Source of the DNA: Penelope pileata
Lineage: Eukaryota > Chordata > Aves > Galliformes > Cracidae
DNA: 64,000 bases
Direction: 5' to 3'
Assembly (NCBI GenBank): GCA_013396635.1
Contig: WBMW01000793.1
Coordinates: forward strand, 244,084 to 308,083
Below the pieces are notes generated by a model that saw only the letters and a program-made list of their open reading frames with translations, did no database searches and was not told where the DNA came from. The translations under genes were made by a program, and so were the position numbers. Shown one piece after another: positions 26,255 through 37,075 of this stretch (its first letter is position 1; each line of letters starts with the position of its first letter).

Positions 26255-26980
26255 CATAGAATCATAGGATGGTTTAGGTTGGAAGCGACCTTAAAGATCA
26301 TCCGCTCCACTCTCCTTTGCCTGTCTCTTTTGCCCAATGTACCTATAGAATCCCTTCTTGTCATCTTTCAAATTCCTTCCCAAGTTTAGTTCCGTCTGCA
26401 TCTTGGCTTTCCTGATCCCATCTCTGCATGTCTGGATGGCATCCTTGTATGCTTCCCAGGCCACCCACCCCTGTTTCCACTGCCTGTACTTTTCCTTTTC
26501 CTTCTTATTCCTCAGTCTAACCAGCAGGTCCTTGCTCAGCCATGCTGATTTCCTGCCTCCTCCTCTTGATTTCCGATGCTGGTGGATGGAGAGCTCTTGT
26601 GCTCTCAGTAAGGTGTCCTTAAAAAGCTGCCAGCTCTGTTCATTTCCTATGTCCCTAAAGACAGTTTCCCAGGAGCTCTCATCCAAAAATCCCTCAAACA
26701 GCCTGAAGTTTGCTCTCCCGAAGTTCAGGGTCCTGACTCTGCTCTTTGCCAGGCCAATATTCCTCAAGATCATGAACTCAATCAGGGCATGGCTGCTGCA
26801 GCCCTGACTGCCTCTGATCTTAACCTCTTTAATGATCTCCTCTGCACTGGCGAGAACCAGGTCCAGCAATGCTTCACTTCTGGTTGGTCTGTTCAATACC
26901 CGGACCAGGAAGTCAACCTCAACAGCCTCCAGGAGTCTCCTGGGTTGCTTGCAGCTCACCATGTTATTTTCCCATACTTC
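26255..26980 (-). mobile_element. CR1 LINE with internal deletion of the RT region
   Basis: On the minus strand the element runs from 26980 towards 26255. It begins inside ORF2, in the linker between endonuclease and reverse transcriptase (WENN near 26970, then CKQPRRLLEAVEVDFL). It continues to KDDKKGFYRYIGQKRQAKE and then switches, around 26318, straight into the CR1 3' UTR. It ends with the tail seen on the plus strand as CATAGAATCATAGGATGG at 26255-26272. In a normal CR1 the whole reverse transcriptase and C-terminal region, well over a kilobase, lies between those two points. The copy is therefore internally deleted, not merely 5'-truncated. The frame before the junction is open, so decay since insertion is limited. 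Confidence 0.93.
26291..26962 (-). pseudogene. CR1 ORF2 linker fragment fused to 3' UTR
   Basis: A 223-codon open frame, the longest in the window. Residues 1-205 or so match the CR1 ORF2 segment between endonuclease and reverse transcriptase, with NRPTRSEALLDLVL, AWLSKDLLVRLRNKK and YKDAIQTCRDGIRKAKMQ as the clearest blocks. The last few residues (SGADDL) are the 3' UTR read as protein across the deletion junction. No catalytic motif of either enzyme is present. The plus-strand 149-codon frame over the same bases is its antisense shadow. It is a transposon relic and not a host gene. Confidence 0.94.
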
Positions 26981-29900
26981 TTAAGAAAACAAGTGTCAGA
27001 AAGCTTCAAGCTAAAATAATACAAGTGCATATGGGCCCTTGCTTGCTCACACGGTGAGATTTTATCCTTGCTTTAATACCTAATATCCTCACTGTTTGGT
27101 ATATAAACTCATTTTTGTATATAAATATATGCAATACACAATGCAATATTTTTGTTCCCTCCAAAGACTCCCAGTTACTATAATACCTCTCCAAGGCTAT
27201 AGTGAATGTTAACATTTCTGTAAGTAAGTGTTCTCCCTACACAGCTCTGAGTCAGATTTCTGTTGCCTGCTCTAGTTCCTTTCTGGCTTTCAGGGAGCAG
27301 GTTGGAGCCAAATATCCAGCAGATCTCTCCATCTGATATTCGCTTATGGAGAAAGGAAATATTGAAAATGGGATTTGGTACAGTCAGGACCAGTAGCACG
27401 ATGTTAAATGAATGTCAGTTGTTTCTGGAGGCATTAGGAGGCTATAAACGGGTCTGATTTTACCAAAATTCACAATGCTGTAGAAAAATACTACGTTGTT
27501 GCAACAGAACTAGAATCTGTTCAGGCTAATGGCTTACAAATGGCAATGACCCTGGGACTGTTGGCTGAGTAGGGGTGCATTCAGGCTTTCAGTGCAAAGG
27601 CCCTTCATTACCTCATGCCATCACTTCAGTCAGTGGTGATGCACTGGTCCTCAAGTTGACACACCCCAGTGGAGCTGCTGTGCCCCACATCCAGCCTGAA
27701 ACCAGCCCAAGAACCAGGAGCCAGGGCTGGCACATCTGGTGTTTTCCCTTCTCCTTCTACCTTCCCCTCCAAGCAAAAGATTTCGAGGGAAAACTGCCTT
27801 GACTGTGAGCTTTAACATTTAGGTAAAGAAAAATACTCTGTAGGTGATGGTAAAGTCTAGTGACAGAATTTTGTTCCACTTCATGCCTTTATTCTCGTTT
27901 ATCTTCTTGCTGCTGGATCTTGCATCAAACTGCCTTCATCAGACAGATATTAAACACAAATCTGGAGCAATCCAGCTCCCCGAGGAGCCTGGTGGGAACT
28001 TTGCTTCCATTCTAGCAGCTTCTCACTCCTAATGTGAAGTCTGGGAATATTCATTTTCATGCTTCCCCTTTCAAAAACCACAACTTTTTTTCGCTACCTG
28101 TCAGCAAAATCACATAGCACTCATTTCTGATCTAAATTTCAGAAGTCTCGCCTTAAGACTCAAGGATTACATCAGCAATTAGAGCTTTAGAGACCTTTTG
28201 TCTTAAGTGATTATTACTGCAGAGTTTATTCTAAAACTTTATCTAGCCTTACCCAACCCATATACATCTGGACTGCATTCCAGGAATGCCATTCCTTCTC
28301 CATTGTTTCTCTTGTGTTTTTATGTAACTATTCGAATCCAGAGATGCACTCACTTTTACATTGTAGACATGGTTTTAACTGGCACAGCAAACATTTTCCC
28401 TCACTTATCTTTTAAAAAAATATATGTAAGAGATAATCTAATCTTAAATTTAAAGTTTAACACAAATACAGGCATAGATGACAACTTGTGAAACTATTTC
28501 TCTCTAAGACATGCTAACACGGGTGATAGGACAGAGTACACATTATTTCTCAAATGGGGAAAAATGAATATTTAAGACCTACTTAGAAAGTTCTACATTG
28601 CTGTTGACAGCAGTATTGTGTCTGAGGGTGATCAAATAAAGCTCATTGAATAATTCATTGAGCACATTTTGCAAAACTGTTTGTTTAAATTATTTATCCA
28701 TTTCTATGTGGTAAAACTCAGAGGAATGAACCCTCCTTAAAATACTGCAAATGTTTTACCATATTTCCAAAACAGAACCACCTTCTTACAGCAATAATAA
28801 TAGCTTGATGCTATTTAACTTGCCTTCTGTGCAATACCTGATACTGAAATGAAACACGATCCATTGCCACCATTTATCATACACATCACCAAAATGGACA
28901 CTTGGCCCAACTCGGCGATGTAAATGGGTTGTGGAAAGGACTGGGTTAGTCCTGGGAGGATAAAAGTAAGTGAGTGAACTTCAGACAGGATTTGCATTAT
29001 CTGAGCAGTGCTTTCCATGGGGCAGTGATTGATGAGGGGAGTGGGCAGAGATGGAGGAGACAAGAGGCCTGTTTTTCACCTCCAGCTTTGCCCATAACTT
29101 TGGCTTGTCCCCCAGACCTAGGGGAACACCGAATAATCTGGAGCACCCTGGATGCTCTCAGATGCCCAGTTTCCAGAAGATGTAAAAACCAACCTGGATT
29201 GACAGGTACTCATTGGGTGCATAAAAAAGAGGAGGTTGTGGAGGTCTCCTCTTGTTGCCCTTCTCTAATTTTTTGGCAAATTCTGATGCATATCCAGAGA
29301 ACTGAGCCCCTGAATGGAAAAAATAGCATGCATATGTTCTGCATGTATATTACAGTAGCAAAACAAGAGAGAATACCATTAAAACATGACCTTAGTTTCA
29401 CAGTTAGGAAATGAAAAGTGCATCAAAAGCATCTCTCAACCCACTCCCACCCCACACACTTGTATATTGATATGATTTGAACTAAAATTTTAATAAAATA
29501 CAGAAAAAGGTGTATGTCTGTTTTATCAAAACAACACACTTTTTACCCCCACCAGACAGGTCTCATTACAGTCTGCTGGAAGTTTTCATTTGCCATCACA
29601 GAGAAAAAATAACTTCCAGAAAACTGAGTCAAACTGATTGCAAAGTGGATATTAGCAGGGACACACTCCTTATTTAAATAATTTGAAAATGCCACTGGAT
29701 GTTCTTGCAAGTGGAAGAGAGGGCTATAAATATTTGCTGCAGGAAGAAACCAAAATAAAAATTAAACACTTGAAATCCAGCAAGCTCTTTAACTATATAA
29801 TGAGCATCATCTTTGCAGTGGGTAATTCTGGTGTATGAAGACATTTTTTCCCTTTAATTCTGCTCTTTTTTATTTTTTTTCAGTTTCAGAATAACCCTGC

Positions 29901-31099
29901 TGTAGTGGTATGATATTCTCTTTCCTTCTGTCTTGTGTTATACTTTCCTCTCTGGCTGCCTGAATGTTTGTCTCATTAAATGAAGAAAGCTCTGCAAACT
30001 GCAAGGTCTGCATCAATAAGAGCTTTCCAGAAGTATTTAGACATGTCTTGATGGTAGAAAAATTACATATAATGATTAGTCAGGGTGCTGCCATCTATAA
30101 ACAGCCTAGCTTAGCTTTTTCCTTTGAGTCGATGTTTTAATATTTATCTTCCTGACAATTTAATTAGCATGAGCTTCATTCAGAAAGGGTTGCAAGCCTA
30201 TTCTTACCATAGGGCAAAATGAACATCAGATTATTTGGTCAAAAATACTCATGTCTTATTCAGTTTCTGTGGAGCTTAATATCTTAGAAAAGAATTGCAG
30301 AAAAGGTTAAATCTTCAGAACTCAAATACTTGTGGTCAGATATAGCAGCTTGTAAACCTTAAAGTTTGCTGTCTGTCTGACCAGCCTTCCTGCTGGTTCT
30401 GCCTATATATATCTCCCAGGTTAACTTCCTTTGAATAATTGTATAAACGCTCAAATTCTCAATATTGTCTCAAACACTGCTGGCATATATCCCAATAGGC
30501 TATAGGAGATATTCTTCTGAGTAAGAACTGCAATTTATCCTCTGCCCTGAAACAGAGAGGGCTTTCTGCAGCTCCTTTGACAGAAGATGGAGGCAGTGGT
30601 TTTTGTGTCCTGCAGCCTTGGCTTGGCGAGCAGACCTCCTTGCACCATTTCCTATCGAAAAAGGGAAAGTGAGTTACACTTGCAGATGCTTTCACCCCTC
30701 TGCTGAAATCTGCTGTGCTCGGAGCTCATGCAGTGCAATCTGAAAGTTCCTCATAGCAAGATGCACCCCCTGTAAACGCATGGGCTAGTTTTGTCCCGTG
30801 GGTTTAAATAGAGAATAATTCATTTTTTTCCTTTATACTAAAATTCCCTGGCTGCATCCACATGGCAGAGTTGCTCTGTATTCCCACTGTCCTCCCACTC
30901 GTGCCAGCAGTATTGTGGAATAATTTATAGGCACTACACTGCTGTGAAAATCTCTGCCTCTAGGAAAGCAATAGCATGGTTTTTTTTTTCCTCAAAATTC
31001 TGTAAAGATCAATTAATTTCTGTCTTGCCCTTCAAAGCTATGTGAACTGGATCTATAGTATTTTGCTACAGGATATTTTCTCATGCTCATTTGCCTCTC
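26981..31099. other. Unannotated non-coding sequence
   Basis: No gene or clear element is recognised. The stretch is AT-rich, with one TAATTAGCAT motif at 30161-30170 inside a smooth AT-rich run (30120-30180) that looks like conserved non-coding DNA. Open frames are short and unsupported. Confidence 0.5.
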
Positions 31100-32300
31100 A
31101 TCTTACACAGAGGCACAGAAAACAGGCTGAAAGGGACCTCAGAAGGTCATCTGGTTCATCCCTCTGCCCTAGGGGAGGATAACTCGTCCTCTATGCTCTG
31201 CTAGCAGTCAAAAACCTCCAATAAATGGGAACTTCACAGATTCTCTAGGCAATCTCTTCCAGTGCCAGCTATCTTTATCGCTGGAAATTTTTCCTAATGC
31301 CTAAGCATGATGTCCCTTGACGCATTTTGTGAATATTTCTCCATCTCCCATCCCAAAGGACAAGAATTTTTGTCTTCCCTTCCTGTAGATCTCTTGCATA
31401 CTTGAAGACTTTCTCCTTCTCTAGACTAAACAATCCTACAACTTGTTCTTGTGGTTCTTGTTTTCAAGACCTTTGGCCATCCCTGTTGTCCTCTGGACTC
31501 TCTCCAATGGTCCATATCTTTCTTGAATAGTAGTGCTAAAATAACATGAAGTCTCCCAGCCAAGGGCTTCCCAGCACTATGAGGAGGGCAATGATTTTTT
31601 TGTGTGTACATGTCAGAGACAAGACTCTTGGGTATTACATCTCATGAGTGCATTTGTGCATTCATTGTAACAACACGGACATTCCTAGCTCATGCTTAGC
31701 TTGTAATTGGCTATGAACCTCAGGTCTTTCTGTGCAGAACTGGTATGTAAACTGTTGGTCAAATCCTGTATTTGTTCAACTGATTACTTCTACTGAATTT
31801 CAGAAAATTCTATTTTTGTTTATTGATTTTTTTCCTTTATTCACTATCACCCCAATTTGTAAGATCCTTTTGAATTTCCAACATATCACAGACCTTTCTA
31901 GCTTGATGCTATCTCCAAATTTAATAAACATATTATATAGTCAGTTGTATGAGTTATTACTTAAAATACTATACAGTACCATAACAGTAACAGGATTTTA
32001 GAATATCCTAACCCTGACACTTCTCTTCTAAGAGTAATCTGTAGATAGGTCTTCCCGAGAACAGTTTTCACACTTTGCATTCCCATCTTGCATAAGTTTA
32101 TTCTCAATCTGTTTCCCAAACTGGCTGATAAGAGTACCGTGAGACAGTGTCAAAAATTTTACTAAAGTCAAGGTATATCTCCAGACAGTCTGAAAGATTT
32201 AAATCTCTAATTTCTAATATTTCTGTAGAAGATGTGATCATTTTTGGCTCCAAAATTCATCTTCTGAGCTCAGACCAAAAGCCTTGTCCCCAGGGTGATG
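31100..32300 (-). mobile_element. Ancient, long, heavily diverged CR1 LINE copy
   Basis: On the plus strand the order of CR1 antisense landmarks is preserved. These are 'gaaagggacctcagaaggtcatctgg' near 31130, 'ggcaatctcttccagtgccagc' near 31250, 'tctctagactaaacaatcctac' near 31420, 'ctggactctctccaatggtccatatctttcttgaat' near 31495 and 'gagacagtgtcaaaaattttactaaagtcaaggta' near 32140-32172. Together they span about 1.2 kb of ORF2 plus 3' UTR on the minus strand. Many substitutions and small indels destroy every frame, and the end lacks the crisp ATTCTATG tail. This is much older than the copies at 8741 and 26255. The distal boundary near 32300 is approximate. Confidence 0.85.
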
Positions 32301-35167
32301 ACTTTGCCAAGCTGCATAAAAAATGCACTTAGCTATAATTCTGCTACAATATTAACATTTTAGATCCACACATTTAATAGAAATATCATTAATCTCTCCT
32401 TCCTGAAGATAAATTATTTGCCTCATTAAGGATATTGTTGAAATACTGGAATGAGCCCTCCCTTCCCTCCTTCCTCAACGTAGTCAAATGCGAGGGTTTG
32501 ATTCATGGCTTTCCAGGAGCACTGGGAACTCTCCCCAGAGTGAGGTCCTACTTATGGCAGGGTTCAGGGGGACATGGACATATGAGTTTTGAGGGAAGCT
32601 GTGCTGATCCCTAGCAACTGGAAAATATAAAGGTGAAAGCCATCTCACAGCCAGCCTCCTAGCTGAAGAGATTAATTGCACTCAGTGAGACTTGTTTGAT
32701 TACTTGGTCCCATGAGTAATAATGGGTTTCCTGAAGACTAAAGAGAGTAATACAGAAAAGTCAGAAAGAAATATGGGGAGGTATTAAAAGGTAACGATGA
32801 AAGGGAGAAAAATACATACGAAACCACAAGGCATGTAATTAGCATAGCATGAGACTAGATTTGTTTGCTTAATTATTCCATGCAGCTTCATAAAGCTCTG
32901 AGGGAAGTTCATAAGTGGCTTTAAAAAACAGAATTTGCTTTAACAAAAGGTCATGAAAATCCTGAATGAAAATCGTGGTCTTCTTAAGGTCGATGGCTCC
33001 TGTCGGTTCATTCATACTGGGATCTCTCCTTGTGCCAAGCGTGGAGTTCTTGACACTTTGGGAAGTATTCACGTGGCTTAATTTAGCACTTTCAACTGAG
33101 GTATCCCGAATTGCTCTCTGGAGGCTGCATTGACACAAGAGGGAGCTTGGCCTGGAGTTAGACCTAAAGTTAGAAGGTGTCAATGCTCTCCTCTGTGTGT
33201 ACAAATCTTAAAAGAAAAATACTCTGCAACAGACCTATGCCTCTGTGAGATTGTGCATTCCACAGGGAGGTGACACAGTAAACAGGAAATCAGGGAGCCA
33301 ACTCATATTTCCATAGATACGCTAAACATCAAATGCCTTTTAAAAGGTGTTATACATAACCTTGTCACTTCTGGGGAAAATAAAATTTGTGCAAAAGAAG
33401 CCTAGCTTGACAAGCTAGAGCATCTCTGTACAGGCTGTGCACAGCGCATCCAACTGTGGGTATCTCTGGCGCCTTTATCTGCTTGTAGTAGCAGAAGGGT
33501 GAGGTTGTGAGCACCTAGAAATACTCCTGGTCAGGGGGTGAAACCAGCCTGCCCAGCAAAAGCAATACAAAATATTAGATTACATCCCTGGAAATTATAC
33601 AGAATTAGTGATTCTGTATAGGACACAACCTGTCAGCACAGGCAAGAAGGAATATGATCTTACGAGCTATGCTCAGAGGAGAGAAGACCCTGAGGAGAGA
33701 AATGAGGCTGAAGGAGGGCTCTGAGCTGAAGGGAAAGCCCTGTGCAGGTGGAGGGACCTCAAGCACCCTAGAGGACTCCAACCAAGGAATGCTAAGGAGC
33801 AATAAGGAAACTTCAGGCTTGCAGGTGCACTGGGGAGTTTGGATGTTTTGTCAGATCTACATATTTCTGTTAGTATCTGGCTCGCAGCATAATTATGTTA
33901 CAAAGTCCAGGTGTTCTGTACTTCAGCTACTACCTGCATCTGGAGAGGAACGCTGCAACCCAGGGAGCCTGCAGTACCCCAGACCCATGGAAGGACCACA
34001 GTGGTCATGCAGGGTGGGTGGGAAGGAAAGAGCTTGGAGTAGCAGCTCTGTTCTAAGGCTCAGCTTCTGCAAAGAGAACAGAGCCTCTTGCAGGTGTAAT
34101 GCCAGGGAGAACAAATGCAGACATCTCTAGAGTCCCTGGGTTGCTGGTCTTAATACAGAAACCAACAGGTAATGATCCAACCTCACTTGGAAAGTGAGAC
34201 CAAGCCCTAAACTAATTGCGTAGGTTTAGAGCAATAAGCAGTGGATCCCATCCCCACTAATCTTTGTGCTAATGCAGGGTGCCAAATTGTTCACAAAATC
34301 ACTCTTATTCATAAGTTAAAAAAAAAAAAGTCATCTTCCCTCCTAAAGCAATCAGTTACTCATAGGAGACTGGGCATGCTTGCATGCACACACCCAGGAG
34401 ATGTGAAGGTCCAAAGGACACAACAACGGTGCCGCCCAAATGAACGTCGGCAGCACTGAACCTCGCTGCCAAGGGCTGTTCACCCAGAATAACAGCTTGG
34501 CAGCAGGCTGACTCCTGACAACACCTCTCCTTGCTGAGGCTGAGGTAACTCAGATCTGGCCTTGCTAGATCCGTTTTTTCATATCAATACCGATCTCCTT
34601 CTCCTGCCTCCACTCAAGGTGAAGGGGTCCAGGATGTCATGCTGGAAAGCCTGCTCTGGGTCACTGGGACCAAAGCAGTGCTCCACTGATGGCAGGGAAT
34701 ATACCATGGGCAGGGGGAAGGATTAGATTTTTGCTCTTGGAAGAAAATTCAGTCATATCAAATTGAAGTTGTGGTGAGTTTTGCCCCCTGACTAGGAGTG
34801 CAGGATCAAGTCCTCCAAGAGACGGGGAGTTCTTATGATGTAGTTTAAGGACAAGAAAAAAAAAAGAAAAAGAAAGAGTGACAGGCCTAATTCATGCCCT
34901 TCCAAAATTATTATTATTTTTCAGCTGGGGAAGTAGGAGACAGGATGTGGTGGAAAAACATTTACAGGAGTTTGGCATGTAGAAACCTGAATGATGGATT
35001 AACAGCTTATGCCAGATTTTACCTGCCTTTGAGCAGGTAACATTTCTTAAAGCTCAACAAGCTCCTGCTTGCCTAGAGCTATACTTTTCTTCTCCAGACA
35101 AGCAGAGCTGAACAATCGTGCAGCTTTCGTTAGCTCCAACTTTCTCTCAAATGTTTTCTTCTGCAAG

Positions 35168-35186
35168 TTTTTTTTTTTTTTTTTTT
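35168..35186 (+). repeat. T19 homopolymer
   Basis: Nineteen T residues followed by CCAACAG. It resembles a very strong polypyrimidine tract ending in CAG (35188-35192), but the sequence after it gives no convincing exon. Confidence 0.95.
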
Positions 35187-36281
35187 CCAACAGGGGAAGT
35201 GGCAGCATTTGGGTAAATTTGGATAATATTTTCCTGGGAGTTTTTTTCTGGGGAGGTCCTGAGGTCGGCAGAGTCGCACACACACAATCACAAGGCTGAG
35301 GGCAGGAGCTGGAATGCAGAGGATAAAGCAGAATGTAAATCCATTCAGTGCTGCAATTTAAGGTGTGGGAGGTCTCCTCTTATGCATAGAAAGGTCCTGT
35401 CAGTAAACGAAGCAGGAATCCTTAGCCTGCAAAACAGAGTTGCCTTTTGAATCTCTGGTTTCCCCTCTGCTTTGTGCTCCTGCAAAAAAAAACATTAATC
35501 AGCTCTTTTCCCCCTCCCTGCTTTTGCAAAATGTCTACAAAACAGACTGAGATTGCAAATGGCTACTGTATGTATCGGTAACAGCGCAGCCCTTCCCTCT
35601 GCCTTTGAGGAAAATGGTTCCTTTTCTGCCTTTTTTTGGCATGTCCCGTGGTATCTCTCATAGGAATGGAAGTTTATCCTCCATGTCTTGCCTAATTTTC
35701 CCCTACATGATTTTAGTTTTCCCACGGTAAGATTAAGCTATTCTATATGCCATCAGTCCCATAATAGTCAGTGAACTTTAAGTGAACTCTAACATCTAGA
35801 CTCAAGTCATTACATTATCCTAATAAGTTCATTGGATAGCTGAGTATTTTAATATTAATCTCCCTACTAAATGCCTATATACACTGCACAGACTTTCGTA
35901 CAAATGGCTCTCTCCTTGGAGTGCAGGACATCTGGAAAGGCCAACTCACTCTGAAAGTGGCACACAGTGATTTAGTAGCACACCCCAGGAATAAGGTAGA
36001 ATTTGTCATCCAAACCAAAAATTGAAATGCAAGTAACTCCAGCCTTTGCAGACCTGGAAAACTGGATGTAGTGTAGCAAGGAGCAGGGTCTCAGCTCTGA
36101 TGGGGTGAGGGAGTGCTGGCAGTGGGAGAGAATGGCCCTGGTGCAGCAGGGTTCACACTGCAGTTTGAAGAACCTCTTCCTTCCCTCCCATGTCTTTGGC
36201 ATCCTTTCATTTTCCTTCTATAAGCAGAAGTTTGTGTCCTCTGTTTCTCAAAGCATCATTTAAAATCTACCCCAATTAAGT

Positions 36282-36300
36282 AAAAAAAAAAAAAAAAAAA
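36282..36300 (+). repeat. A19 homopolymer
   Basis: Nineteen A residues after CCCAATTAAGT. No canonical AATAAA lies in the 40 bases upstream, so there is no direct support for a retroposed transcript. Confidence 0.95.
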
Positions 36301-36360
36301 GGCAAAGAAATACAGGAGAAATACAGGAATGTCCTCATTGTCTGTATTGCTTGGTCCCTT

Positions 36361-36428
36361 TCTCCTGGGGTGATGTAACTCCTTGCTATTGAAAGTTCAC
36401 ACTAATGTAGCTCTGTAAGCAAGATCCC
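36361..36428 (+). repeat. Possible palindromic repeat relic
   Basis: The words TGATGTAACTCC (36371-36382) and CACACTAATGTAGCTCTGTA (36398-36417), then AAGATCCC, resemble the two arms of the GTAACTCC...TTTACACCAG...GATC hairpin family seen elsewhere in this window. Divergence is high. Confidence 0.28.
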
Positions 36429-37009
36429 TTTGTGGGTTGGCTTATGTGAGAAGTGAATATTTTGTCTCAGTGTTTTTCTTTGGTGAACAATTTCTCACCC
36501 CCATCACCACCCCTTGTGCCTTCTTTTCCTCCCATCCCATGTGGATGGAGTAAGTCAATGGGTGGAAATACTTAGGAACCAGCACCAGTTCTCCTGCATC
36601 CCCTTCATGGACTCATGGCTGAAAGAATGCTTTGAGATGTGACCTTTTGTACCAACTTGTCCCAGGGAAAATATTTGCATGAGAGGTGAATGAGGGGCTG
36701 TGGAGAAGCAGCAGCGCTGCTCAGCTTGGGCTGCCCGCTCAGTGTGGGAGCTCCAGCACAGAGATCCTCCTCCAAGCTTGTAGACACGTGCCAAACCCTA
36801 CCAAGTAACTCACAGGCTTGAATTTAAGGTCCTTTGTTCTGCCTTTAGAAACCTAAAGTATTGACTTGGATATTTTTTACCCAGCTACGTAAAGAACACA
36901 GTCTCCACAAATGTGAAAGGTTACATTTCAGCCAGCCAGGGAGTGGTATTACTTTATAAATATTTTGGAAAAGCCCAAAGCTTAGATAAAGGTCCCGAAA
37001 GCTATTTGG

Positions 37010-37075
37010 GCCTGATCCAAGACCCATTTAAGCCAATGGGACTTTTGTATTGGTTTCAATGGGCTTTGGATCTAG
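37010..37075. repeat. Palindromic (hairpin, MITE-like) repeat
   Basis: The left arm, CTGATCCAAGACCCATTTAA (37012-37031) continuing GCCAAT, is the reverse complement of the right arm at 37049-37075. There are about 4 mismatches and one 1-base gap over 26-27 bases, around an 11-base loop. The wording (CTGATCCAA..CCCAT..AA.CCAATGG) is the one I associate with abundant palindromic repeats in turtle, crocodilian and bird genomes. No transposase is encoded, so it would be a non-autonomous element. This is the clearest copy in the window. Confidence 0.65.

Noticed and set aside
26358..26807. 149-codon plus-strand frame rich in Ser, Phe and Leu
   Set aside because: It is the antisense of the CR1 ORF2 fragment on the minus strand.
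33654..34130. 158-codon plus-strand open frame
   Set aside because: No homology recognised, no splice signals that fit, and a competing minus-strand frame over the same bases.
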